A program made the position numbers and the translations under genes. A DNA stretch of 8,657 bases from Chloroflexota bacterium. GTDB taxonomy: Bacteria; Chloroflexota; Anaerolineae; JAADDB01. The stretch is taken from NCBI GenBank assembly GCA_013154135.1, contig JAADDB010000004.1, forward strand, positions 1-8,657, read 5' to 3'. Below are positions 1 to 5,839 of this stretch, piece by piece (position 1 is the stretch's first letter; each line of letters begins with the position of its first letter). Below the pieces are notes generated by a model. It was not told where the DNA came from. It saw only the letters and a list, made by a program, of their open reading frames with translations, and searched no databases.

Positions 1-435
1 CTCACCGAACACGGCGGCCTGAACTCGGGCTTCATGCTCACCCAGTACACCGCGGCCGCGCTTGCGTCGGAGAACAAGGCCCTGGTCCATCCCGCGAGCG
101 CGGACAGCATTCCCACCAGTGCGAACTGGGAGGACCACGTGAGCAACGGCCCGGTGGCCGCGCGGCAGGCCCGCCGCGTCCTGCGCAATTTGGAGGGCAT
201 CCTGGCCCTGGAACTCTTCGCGGCCGCGCAGGCCATCGACTTCCGCCGCCGCGATCTGGGCGAGCACGCTCGCTTGGGACGAGGCACACGGGCCGCGTAC
301 GCGCTCATCCGGGAACACGTCCCCTTCATCCCGTCGGACACGCCCATGTACCCCTACATCGAGCGGATGAAAGCCCTGGTGCGCTCCGGGCAGCTGCGGG
401 AACACGTGGAGAAGGCCATCGAGGACATGCCATGA
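1..435 (+). CDS. Histidine/aromatic amino acid ammonia-lyase, C-terminal part (5' end outside window)
   Basis: The open frame enters from the left edge and ends at TGA 433-435, giving the last 144 residues of an MIO-cofactor lyase. This family removes ammonia from histidine (to urocanate) or aromatic amino acids in the cytoplasm. The reading GGLNSGFMLTQYTAAAL, then SENKALVHPASADSIPTSAN, then AARQARRVLRNLEGILALEL matches the conserved C-terminal helical half of HutH. The catalytic-loop Ser-Gly of the MIO tripeptide lies upstream and is not visible. One oddity: the usual NQEDHVSM segment reads NWEDHVSNG here (Trp codon 127-129, Asn codon 145-147). The glutamate is kept, but its neighbour Gln is Trp. 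No hutU or hutI follows; instead a glycosyltransferase overlaps the stop by 4 bases, so histidine catabolism is not assured. The family call is firm, the substrate is open. Confidence 0.88.
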   Translation, partial: LTEHGGLNSGFMLTQYTAAALASENKALVHPASADSIPTSANWEDHVSNGPVAARQARRVLRNLEGILALELFAAAQAIDFRRRDLGEHARLGRGTRAAYALIREHVPFIPSDTPMYPYIERMKALVRSGQLREHVEKAIEDMP

Positions 436-1391
436 GCGAGAAGCCCCTGGTCTCGGTCATCATCCCCAACTACAACGGGCTTCGATTTTTGGAGACGTGC
501 CTGACCGCGTTGGCCGGGCAGACCTACCCGCGGGACCGCCTGGAGGTCATCCTGGTGGACGACGCGTCCACCGACGCGTCCGTCCCCTTCGTGCGGGACC
601 ACTTTCCCTGGGTGGATGTGGTCCCCCTGGAACAGAACAGCGGTCTGGCCGTCGCGTGCAATCGGGGCGTGGCCCACGCGCGGGGGGAGATCATCGCGCT
701 GCTGAACAACGACACAGAGGTGGAACCCCAATGGGTGGAGGCGCTGGTCCAGGCCCTGGAGGACCACCCGTGGGCCGGCGCGGCCGCCAGCAAGATGCTC
801 CTCTTCGACCGCCGCCACATCATCCACACCACCGGGGACATGATGGGGGTGGACGGTATCCCCCGCAATCGCGGGGTGTGGGAGGAGGACCGGGGCCAGT
901 ACGATGACCAGCGAGAGGTGTTCGGCGGCTGCGGGGGCGCGGTCGCGTACCGCCGCGAGGTCTGGGATGCGCTGGGCGGGTTCGACGAGGACCTGTTCAT
1001 GTACCTGGAGGACGTGGACCTGGCCTGGCGGATGCAGTTGCAGGGCTGGGGCACGGTTTTCGCGCCCGACGCGCGGGTGTACCATCACCTGTCTGCCACG
1101 GGCGGAGGGCCGTTGGCCAGTTACTACACGGGCCGCAACACCATCTGGGTCATTGCCAAGGACATGCCCACGCCCTTTTTGCGCCGCTACGGACGCCACG
1201 TTGTGGCCGCGCAACTGCGCATCGCGTGGGACGCGCTGAAAGCCTGGCGGGGGGAAGCGGCTCGGGCCCGCCTGCGGGGGCAGATCGCGGGGATCCTGGG
1301 CCTGCCCCGCATCCTGCGCAAGCGTCGGGAGGTGCAACGATCCATCCGCACGGACCTGCGCCGCGTGGAACGGTTGTTGGTGAAAGGGTGA
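432..1391 (+). CDS. Family 2 glycosyltransferase (rhamnosyltransferase-like)
   Basis: This is a 319-residue cytoplasmic or membrane-associated GT-A fold enzyme that would move a sugar from a nucleotide sugar to a polysaccharide, lipid or other acceptor. The N-terminal strand and loop SVIIPNYNG (residues 8-16), the nucleotide-binding VDDAS (42-46), the LNNDTEVEP segment with the DXD-like metal site (91-99) and the acceptor-side GGFDEDLFMYLEDVDLAWR (182-200, catalytic-base region) are all present in the order typical of GT2/WbbL-like enzymes. No membrane segment is evident. The ATG overlaps the lyase stop in an ATGA arrangement, so translation is probably coupled, and there is no strong Shine-Dalgarno sequence of its own. 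The C-terminal 60 residues are rich in Arg and Lys and may contact membrane lipid or acceptor. Sugar donor and acceptor cannot be read from the sequence. Confidence 0.9.
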   Translation: MSEKPLVSVIIPNYNGLRFLETCLTALAGQTYPRDRLEVILVDDASTDASVPFVRDHFPWVDVVPLEQNSGLAVACNRGVAHARGEIIALLNNDTEVEPQWVEALVQALEDHPWAGAAASKMLLFDRRHIIHTTGDMMGVDGIPRNRGVWEEDRGQYDDQREVFGGCGGAVAYRREVWDALGGFDEDLFMYLEDVDLAWRMQLQGWGTVFAPDARVYHHLSATGGGPLASYYTGRNTIWVIAKDMPTPFLRRYGRHVVAAQLRIAWDALKAWRGEAARARLRGQIAGILGLPRILRKRREVQRSIRTDLRRVERLLVKG

Positions 1392-1414
1392 TCGACGGAC
1401 AAAACCTGATCATA

Positions 1415-1436
1415 CCCGCGCCGCGAACGGGGCGGG
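1415..1436. terminator. GC-rich hairpin between convergent genes, possible terminator
   Basis: Arms 1415-1422 (CCCGCGCC) and 1429-1436 (GGGGCGGG) pair at seven of eight positions around a 6-base loop. It lies 24 bases after the glycosyltransferase stop, where both convergent units must end. There is no clean T-run on either strand, so termination activity is uncertain. Confidence 0.25.
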
Positions 1437-1494
1437 AAAGGACCACCGACGATACCCCCTCGCCCCGACGACAACCCAACCGTGGTCGCCCCTC

Positions 1495-1550
1495 GGTGGT
1501 CGTTCGTCGTTCGTCGGTGGTCATTCGTCGGTGGTCGTTCGTCGTTCGTC
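1495..1550. repeat. Array of eight 7-bp repeats
   Basis: The stretch divides exactly into eight heptamers: GGTGGTC, GTTCGTC, GTTCGTC, GGTGGTC, ATTCGTC, GGTGGTC, GTTCGTC, GTTCGTC. The first and last three are identical, giving a 21-bp unit repeated at 1495-1515 and 1530-1550. It fills the convergent intergenic region and runs into the stop codon of the DsrE2 gene (1549-1551). On the minus strand the units read GACGAAC, related to the TAACGAT/TAACGAG heptamers elsewhere in the window. Confidence 0.85.
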
Positions 1551-2049
1551 AGATGAAGATGATCTGAGCCCCGTCGGTCAAGTCGATGAAATCCCCCGCG
1601 GTGACGATCTCCACACCTTCGGGGAAGTCCTCCTGCGAGAGCCCCATCATGTCCACCGTCATCTTGCACGCGTACAACTTGGCGCCCGCGTCCATCAACA
1701 TCTCAATGAACTCGGGCACAGGTGGCACGTCCAATTCCGCAATCTTCTTCCTCATAATCGCGGTCGCCACCTCGGTCATGCCGGGGAGAACCCCCACGAT
1801 TTGGGGGATGCCGAAGTCCACCGGGAAGCCCATCATCCCGGTTCTCATCCCCGCGATGCCCACCGGGGGTAACTTGAGCTTGCCCATGTACTTCTTGTTG
1901 ATGATATCCAGGCCCCAAAAGGTGAAGAAGATGGTGACATCCACCCCGTTGCCCAGTGCGGCCCATCCCATGATCAACGCGGGATAGGCCATGTCCAAGT
2001 TGCCCTTTGAGCAGATAAACGCCATGTGCCGGTTTTCCGCGGCCATCAT
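1549..2049 (-). CDS. DsrE2-family (DsrE/F/H-like) sulfur-transfer protein
   Basis: This 166-residue protein belongs to the DsrE/DsrF/DrsH-like superfamily, most like the DsrE2 branch, whose members carry sulfane sulfur as a cysteine persulfide for DsrC/TusE, TusA or heterodisulfide-reductase-like partners. The marks are the N-terminal strand and loop AFICSKGNLDMAYPALIM with Cys13 and the C-terminal segment KLYACKMTVDMMGL with Cys128, the two cysteines typical of the branch. The hydrophobic loop FFTFWGLDII (41-50) and the Met-rich, Gly-rich middle are also typical; the protein may associate with the membrane. Two adjacent ATG codons lie at 2047-2049 and 2044-2046 behind a strong AGGAGG-type site. 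The second has the better spacing, so the true length may be 165. It is the last gene of the minus-strand sulfur unit, 61 bases after the DsrC homologue. No TusA or rhodanese partner is in the window. Confidence 0.87.
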   Translation of the reverse strand: MMAAENRHMAFICSKGNLDMAYPALIMGWAALGNGVDVTIFFTFWGLDIINKKYMGKLKLPPVGIAGMRTGMMGFPVDFGIPQIVGVLPGMTEVATAIMRKKIAELDVPPVPEFIEMLMDAGAKLYACKMTVDMMGLSQEDFPEGVEIVTAGDFIDLTDGAQIIFI

Positions 2050-2110
2050 CCCCCTCCTTTATCGGGTAATTGACGTCATCACTCCACGACCGCCTGAGAG
2101 CTGTCCACCA

Positions 2111-2425
2111 TCACACACACCCGGCCGGTTTGGGGATGCCCGCGATGCGTGCCACCTTTTTGGCCGGTCCTTTGGGGAACAGGGAGAACAACTCCTTGGT
2201 GGGCACGCCCGCGCCTTTGCTGATCTGGCGCAAAGTTGGGGACGCGCCGTTGGTCTCGTAGTACTCCCGAGCGAAGCGGATGACCTTCCAATGGCGCTCG
2301 GTCAACTCGATCCCTTCACTTTTGGCCAGAAGATGGGCCGCTTCTTCGGACCAGTCCGCGGGATTGACGAGGAATCCTTCTTCATCCAACGTGAGAACCC
2401 GGTCGTTCACCTTCAACGTGATCAT
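2111..2425 (-). CDS. TusE/DsrC-family sulfur carrier protein (single C-terminal cysteine)
   Basis: This small cytoplasmic protein of 104 residues is full length for the family. The N-terminal DEEGFLVNPADWSEEAAHLLA, the helix ELTERHWKVIRFAREYY (40-56) and the C-terminal arm ending KPAGCV are diagnostic of DsrC/TusE. The penultimate Cys103 (CysB) carries persulfide sulfur on a flexible tail. CysA, ten residues earlier in true dissimilatory DsrC, is Arg93 here, so the protein cannot form the DsrC intramolecular trisulfide bridge and is TusE-like. A textbook AAGGAGGTG site stands just before the ATG. It is preceded by the DUF1641 gene and followed by the DsrE2 gene, which suggests that the two form a persulfide relay. 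No dsrAB or tusBCD genes are visible. A role in tRNA 2-thiolation is less likely given the neighbours but cannot be excluded. Confidence 0.93.
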   Translation of the reverse strand: MITLKVNDRVLTLDEEGFLVNPADWSEEAAHLLAKSEGIELTERHWKVIRFAREYYETNGASPTLRQISKGAGVPTKELFSLFPKGPAKKVARIAGIPKPAGCV

Positions 2426-2440
2426 GGATACACCTCCTTC

Positions 2441-2475
2441 TGATGAATAACGAGTGATGGGTAACGATTAACCGG
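2441..2475. repeat. Five in-phase 7-bp repeats between the DUF1641 and TusE genes
   Basis: The bases split into TGATGAA, TAACGAG, TGATGGG, TAACGAT, TAACCGG with no break in phase. The array fills most of the 57-bp gap inside the sulfur unit, just upstream of the Shine-Dalgarno sequence of the TusE-like gene. It belongs to the same heptamer family as 8354-8388 and 8409-8436. Confidence 0.7.
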
Positions 2476-2482
2476 CTGGTCT

Positions 2483-3175
2483 TCACGGTGCCAGAGATTC
2501 GAGCAAACGAAGGCCCAAGGCCATGCCCCGCCGCACGCGTGGGTCCCGCAGGCGGCGAAGCAGTCCCAAGGTGGATGTGTCCAGGGATTCGGGCTGTTGG
2601 ACGGCTTCCTCATAAGCCCGCGCGAGCCGGGTCACCTGCTGGATCAGCTCGGGCCGGAGGAGGGAGGGCAGGGCGTCGATGAGGGCCACCAGACCCGCCT
2701 CCAGGGTCTCCACATCCTCCGGGGACAGTTCCCGCATGACCCGGTCGAAGAGCTGGGCCAAGGCCCGCAAGGTGGGGAAGTAGCCCGCCTTGTCCATGTA
2801 ATCCAGGCGCTCCACAATGAGCTGGAACGCGTCGTGGGTGATGGGCCCTGTGTCGTGCATCAGGTCCTGGAGGCTCTCCAGTTCCATGAGCATCTGTTCC
2901 AACACGCGCACGCTGCGCAGGAGGCGGGTGCCCAACCGGACCAGGTCTTCCAGTTGGACGTAGGGACTGGCCTCCTCCAACTGGTGGACGGCCAACATGT
3001 ACATGTCGTTGAGGATGGGTTCCACATCCCGGGCCAAGTCCTCCCACTGCTCCCGGCGACGGCGGTTCTCCTCGGCCAACTGGGTCAGGGCGGCCACTTG
3101 TTGCTGCAACGCGGCCAGTTGCTCGCTCACCCTCTCCAGGGTCACTTCCTGTGCGCCACGCTCCACATCTGCCAT
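2483..3175 (-). CDS. DUF1641 domain protein (SQR-associated)
   Basis: This is a 230-residue soluble, largely helical protein. Residues about 12-50 are a predicted coiled coil rich in Leu, Gln and Glu. The rest is helices ending in the DUF1641 signature around STLGLLRRLRDPRVRRGMALGLRLLESL (written here as neighbouring segments STLGLLRRLRDPRV and RRGMALGLRLLESL). DUF1641 proteins recur next to sulfide:quinone oxidoreductase-like genes in bacteria and archaea, and here the gene follows the flavoprotein by 11 bases. The molecular role of the domain is unknown to me; a scaffold or partner of the SQR-like protein is an inference from neighbourhood. An in-frame ATG exists at 3196, but the start at 3173-3175 is preferred because GAGGAGG (3182-3188) stands six bases before it and the longer form would overlap the upstream gene. 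Confidence 0.82.
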   Translation of the reverse strand: MADVERGAQEVTLERVSEQLAALQQQVAALTQLAEENRRRREQWEDLARDVEPILNDMYMLAVHQLEEASPYVQLEDLVRLGTRLLRSVRVLEQMLMELESLQDLMHDTGPITHDAFQLIVERLDYMDKAGYFPTLRALAQLFDRVMRELSPEDVETLEAGLVALIDALPSLLRPELIQQVTRLARAYEEAVQQPESLDTSTLGLLRRLRDPRVRRGMALGLRLLESLAP

Positions 3176-3186
3176 GATCGACCTCC

Positions 3187-4419
3187 TCAACTCCACTTAC
3201 CGGCCATCATCATCTGGGCCGGCATGGGCAGCGTGCGTCCTCGCATGAGGATGTGCCAGTACATCCAACGGAAGATCATCTTCCCCCAGTGGTTGGTCAC
3301 GCTCTCCTGGAGCAGGGAGAAGGGCCCCAAGCCGGGCAAGGGGAATTTCCCTGGCAGGGGTTCCACGTCGTAGTTGAAGTCGATGAGAATCCCCTTGCCG
3401 AACCCGGACTCGATGTAGCAGTTCGCGTGGCCGTCGAATGTGGGCTTCAGGTCCAGGCCGTCGATGTAGCGGAGGAAGTTGGGCACGAACACGTCGACCA
3501 TGAAGTGGGCGACGGAGCCCGCCTTGGACGTGGGCACGTTGGACGCGTCGCCCAGGACGAAGATGTTGTCGAAGTCGCGGGCTTTGAGGGTGTACTTGTC
3601 CGTGGGCACGTAGTTCAACTCGTCGCCAATGCCCGAGCGCGCGATGACGTCGCTCCCCATGTTCAGGGGGATGGTCACCAGGAGATCATAGGGGACTTCC
3701 TGTTCGTCGTAGGAGATGAGCACTTTCTGTTCGGGGTCCACCCGTTCCACCATGAAGTCGGTGACCAGGTCGATGTTGCGCTCTTCCAACATGTTGCCCA
3801 GGACCGCGGCGGCCTTGGGTTTGGTGAACGCGCCGGAAAGGGGTGTGACAAAGGTGAGTTTCACCTTGTCCCGGATGCCCTGTTCGTGGAAGTACCAATC
3901 GGCCAGGAAGATGAATTCCAGAGGGGCCACCGGGCACTTGATGGGCATATCCACGATGTTGAGGACTAGGTTACCACCTTCCCAGGTGCGCAGGCGTCGG
4001 GCCAAGTGAACCGCGCCGTCAATGGTGTAGAAGTCGAAAATGGAGTGATACCACTCGGATCCCAGGAGGCCGGGCGTCTCCTCCGGGTGGGGAGAGGTGC
4101 CGGTGGCGATGATGAGGAAGTCGTAATGGAGCCATCGCCCGCCCTCCTGGAGCCGAACCCGGTTGCGGTCCGGTTCGATGACGTCGATGGGGGAGAAGAT
4201 CACCTGGACACCGGGGGCCAGGTAGTCACGGCGGGGCTTGATCACATCCCGCTTTTTGTAGATCTCAAAGGGGATGAAGAGAAAGCCGGGTTGGTAATAG
4301 TGGATTTTGCTCTGGTCTACGACGGTAATTTCCCATTCATCCAGGTCGAGTTCCTGGGCCAGGCGGTTGGCAGCCATTGTTCCTGCTGTGCCACCGCCGA
4401 GGATAAGCAAACGCTTCAT
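3187..4419 (-). CDS. Sulfide:quinone oxidoreductase-like FAD-dependent oxidoreductase
   Basis: This 410-residue pyridine-nucleotide-disulfide-type flavoprotein resembles SQR, which oxidises sulfide to sulfane sulfur and reduces quinone at the membrane face. The N-terminal FAD motif LILGGGTAGTMAANRL (5-20), the second Rossmann landmark IIATGTSPHPEETPGL (103-118) and the third, FVLGDASNVPTSKAG (287-301), are in order. KCPVAPLEF carries Cys162 and HANCYIESGFGKG carries Cys334; these are the only two cysteines and match the redox pair of SQRs. The third cysteine seen in classic three-Cys SQRs is missing. The Trp/Met-rich C-terminal tail (about 373-406) fits an amphipathic membrane anchor. The gene starts 15 bases after the regulator stop behind a purine-rich AAGGGG site and precedes DUF1641, its common companion. 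Related flavocytochrome or CoA-disulfide reductase activities are alternatives. Confidence 0.88.
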   Translation of the reverse strand: MKRLLILGGGTAGTMAANRLAQELDLDEWEITVVDQSKIHYYQPGFLFIPFEIYKKRDVIKPRRDYLAPGVQVIFSPIDVIEPDRNRVRLQEGGRWLHYDFLIIATGTSPHPEETPGLLGSEWYHSIFDFYTIDGAVHLARRLRTWEGGNLVLNIVDMPIKCPVAPLEFIFLADWYFHEQGIRDKVKLTFVTPLSGAFTKPKAAAVLGNMLEERNIDLVTDFMVERVDPEQKVLISYDEQEVPYDLLVTIPLNMGSDVIARSGIGDELNYVPTDKYTLKARDFDNIFVLGDASNVPTSKAGSVAHFMVDVFVPNFLRYIDGLDLKPTFDGHANCYIESGFGKGILIDFNYDVEPLPGKFPLPGLGPFSLLQESVTNHWGKMIFRWMYWHILMRGRTLPMPAQMMMAGKWS

Positions 4420-4434
4420 GGTGAATCCCCCCTT

Positions 4435-5202
4435 TTAGAGTGTGGCCAGTTCGGCGATGCGCCATAGGCGTTGCACGAGTTCGTAGCGCTCGTTGAGGAT
4501 GTGGGAGAGCACATCCGCGATGCGCTGGACATAGGGGAGGATGCGTTCCTGTTCCTCGGGCGATAGGGTGTGGACTTCGTGGATGTGGGCCTTGTAGACA
4601 TCCACGGGCACACCCAGGGTTTGGCACATGCGTTGGATCTCCTCTTCGGAAGGGGGCCAGGGGTCGGGTGCAATACCGCCGACGATGACCATGGCCTTGA
4701 GCTCGCTCCCCAAGCGAACGAGGCCGCGAGCGCAGAGGAGACCGATGTGGCTGGAGACGAAGCGGGGCTGGAGGGTGGGGTTAGTAGCCAAGCGCAACCA
4801 GAGGTCGATACAGCGTTTGTGGGCGCTGGGGTACGCGTCCAGGGCGGTGTAGAGGCCGCACGGGTTACTGGGTTGGGTGATCAGATTTCCCTCCAGGTCG
4901 GTGAGCAGAATCATAACGCCGAATGCATCTGCGAACGCGTCCAGGATCTGTTGGACGCACTCGACGGGGAAGAGCTTGTGGACGTCGGGGATGTCCCGAG
5001 GGGTTGTTTGAGGTGGCGTGGCGGGGGTGGTGGTGTGCACTCGGCGGTTCTCCAGCCATTGGAGCACGGCATCCCGAGGGAAGCGCCACTGGTTGCCGAC
5101 GCGGACCGCGGGGAGTTCTCCCCGGCTGACCATGCGGTAGATGGTGGTACGGTCCACGTTCAAGAGTTCCTGGAGTTGGCGAGTCGTGAGCAGATCGGAC
5201 AT
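4435..5202 (-). CDS. Transcriptional regulator: excisionase/MerR-like HTH plus PocR sensory domain
   Basis: This is a 255-residue two-domain protein. Residues 4-50 (LLTTRQLQELLNVDRTTIYR, then GELPAVRVGNQWRF and AVLQWL) form an excisionase-type winged HTH of the MerR/BldC-like superfamily. A Thr/Pro linker (56-70) leads to a PocR-type sensory domain, roughly residues 75-185, recognisable by ILDAFADAFGVMILLTDLEG, SNPCGLY, AHKRCIDLW and the glycine-bearing AMVIVGGIAPDPW. PocR domains bind small ligands; the ligand here is unknown. Five cysteines (82, 115, 131, 157, 193) are present, and the frequent CHAGL motif reads SHIGL, with Cys157 shifted downstream. The ATG is preceded by GGGAGG. It is the first gene of the sulfur unit and is divergent to the octaheme cytochrome, so it probably controls itself, the sulfur genes and perhaps the cytochrome genes. 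Confidence 0.85.
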   Translation of the reverse strand: MSDLLTTRQLQELLNVDRTTIYRMVSRGELPAVRVGNQWRFPRDAVLQWLENRRVHTTTPATPPQTTPRDIPDVHKLFPVECVQQILDAFADAFGVMILLTDLEGNLITQPSNPCGLYTALDAYPSAHKRCIDLWLRLATNPTLQPRFVSSHIGLLCARGLVRLGSELKAMVIVGGIAPDPWPPSEEEIQRMCQTLGVPVDVYKAHIHEVHTLSPEEQERILPYVQRIADVLSHILNERYELVQRLWRIAELATL

Positions 5203-5250
5203 GACGATCCTCCCGTTTCACAAGATATATTCGGTTGCACTATTTGTACA

Positions 5251-5302
5251 TGATCTGCATCATATGATCCGAATTTGATGCATATGATGCATTTGATGCA
5301 CA
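5251..5302. promoter_or_regulatory. Three tandem 9-bp TGATGCA repeats with inverted half-site, candidate operator
   Basis: TGATGCATA (5276-5284), TGATGCATT (5285-5293) and TGATGCACA (5294-5302) stand head to tail with an exact 9-bp period. An inverted copy TGCATCA sits at 5256-5262, continuing into the palindrome ATCATATGAT. Tandem direct repeats fit head-to-tail binding by a BldC/excisionase-type HTH, the kind carried by the adjacent regulator. The array lies in the predicted leader of that gene, which would suit autoregulation. Confidence 0.6.
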
Positions 5303-5341
5303 CCTTTTCGTACGTACAGCAAATACTAGCACTTTTCGTGA

Positions 5342-5370
5342 ATTATAATGCCTTATCCGCTAAAAAGCAA
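5342..5370 (-). promoter_or_regulatory. Candidate promoter of the sulfur unit
   Basis: On the minus strand the sequence reads TTGCTT (5370-5365), a 17-base spacer and TATAAT (5347-5342), a consensus -10 and partial -35. The start of transcription would fall near 5335, leaving a leader of about 130 bases before the regulator ATG. The 9-bp repeats lie inside that leader. The call rests on motif match only. Confidence 0.45.
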
Positions 5371-5433
5371 AATCGCCATAATCCGATGACATCTGACCAT
5401 AGCGAGACTTATTAGGTATTATAAGCAGTGGCG

Positions 5434-5476
5434 CTGATCTAAATCATTGGCGATTATGGGTCTCTTCCGTTATGCT
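5434..5476 (+). promoter_or_regulatory. FNR/CRP-like box with class II-spaced -10 element
   Basis: CTGAT-CTAA-ATCAT at 5434-5447 matches the FNR-family palindrome TTGAT-N4-ATCAA except for the outermost base of each half-site. A -10-like TATGCT (5471-5476) begins 23 bases after the box, close to the spacing of activator-dependent class II promoters, with a start near 5482-5483. No good -35 is present, as expected for such promoters. It points toward the octaheme cytochrome, which an oxygen- or NO-responsive regulator could reasonably control. Confidence 0.4.
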
Positions 5477-5481
5477 AAACG

Positions 5482-5568
5482 TTGATCCCGCCGGAATATC
5501 GCGGCCTCAAACCGCGCATTGACGGACACATCAAGTGCTTGTACTTTGACATGAACCATGAGTAGAGA
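5482..5568 (+). other. Short protein-like open frame, possible gene remnant
   Basis: From TTG 5482 to TAG the frame reads 28 residues, with segments IPPEYRGLKPRIDGHIK and CLYFDMNHE and codon use like the neighbouring genes. There is no Shine-Dalgarno sequence, and an in-frame TAA lies directly before it. It could be the tail of a decayed gene displaced by the repeats that follow. I do not recognise the family. Confidence 0.2.
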
Positions 5569-5611
5569 TTCCGGTTGATTTCTTCTCCGGAGAACGGTTT
5601 TGTGTGGAGGA

Positions 5612-5699
5612 CAGGCGAGACCCACCCACGCAGAACGCTTTGCTGGCACAGGGCGAGAACGTCGGCGCCCCGCCAAGGCGCGGACCCGTCCGCCGCCAA
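5612..5699 (+). repeat. Dispersed repeat unit, copy A
   Basis: The core 5646-5699 matches 5849-5902 at 47 of 54 positions without gaps, sharing GCGAGAACGTCGG and GCGGACCCGTCCGCCGCCAA. Upstream, CCCACCCACGCA (5621-5632) is the exact complement of 8632-8643. The unit is non-coding. Confidence 0.75.
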
Positions 5700-5750
5700 T
5701 GGGGACTTTTTCCCGCCAGCCCGGTATCGGAGGGCCAACCCGGTATCCAG

Positions 5751-5771
5751 CCCTTTAATCGTCAATCGTTA
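5751..5771 (-). repeat. 7-bp repeat array, inverted copy
   Basis: Read on the minus strand the bases are TAACGAT, TGACGAT, TAAAGGG, matching in order and phase the array at 8361-8388 on the plus strand. It lies between dispersed-repeat copies A and B. Confidence 0.7.
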
Positions 5772-5788
5772 CTCACCCAGAGAGAATT

Positions 5789-5839
5789 GTTTTGAGTGCG
5801 TGGTGGCCGGGCGAAGCCCGGCCACCACGCACTCAAAAC
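5789..5839. repeat. Perfect 24-bp inverted repeat with 3-base loop
   Basis: Arms 5789-5812 and 5816-5839 are perfectly complementary around GAA, beginning GTTTTGAGTGCG and ending CGCACTCAAAAC. No T-run follows on either strand, so a simple terminator is unlikely. The left arm with its flank (GAATTGTTTTG, 5784-5794) recurs at 8623-8633, so it is part of a dispersed element. In the cytochrome leader RNA it would form a very stable hairpin. Confidence 0.9.

Larger units (their letters stand above)
5203..5480. promoter_or_regulatory. AT-rich divergent control region
   Basis: Base composition shifts sharply to AT between about 5219 and 5480, unlike the GC-rich genes on both sides. It holds the elements listed separately. 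It also has CTTTTCGT twice (5304-5311, 5332-5339, exactly 28 bp apart) and an inverted pair: AATCGCCATAATCC at 5371-5384 against GGCGATTATGGG at 5449-5460. It is the only candidate control region for both divergent units. Confidence 0.7.

Noticed and set aside
354..1337. Long open frame antisense to the glycosyltransferase
   Set aside because: The composition is rich in Pro, His, Val and Gln with no motifs, while the plus strand encodes a complete GT2 enzyme.
1495..1550. CRISPR array
   Set aside because: The repeats are 7 bp and contiguous with no spacers.
3176..3196. Earlier ATG start of the DUF1641 gene at 3196
   Set aside because: It would overlap the end of the SQR-like gene and lacks a Shine-Dalgarno sequence, whereas GAGGAGG is correctly placed for ATG 3173-3175.
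5344..5349. Plus-strand promoter from TATAAT at 5344-5349
   Set aside because: No -35-like hexamer lies 16-18 bases upstream. The overlapping minus-strand TATAAT has TTGCTT at exactly 17 bases.
5789..5839. Terminator reading of the 24-bp palindrome
   Set aside because: Neither strand has a T-run after the stem, and the element recurs in part at the window end, which fits a dispersed repeat better.
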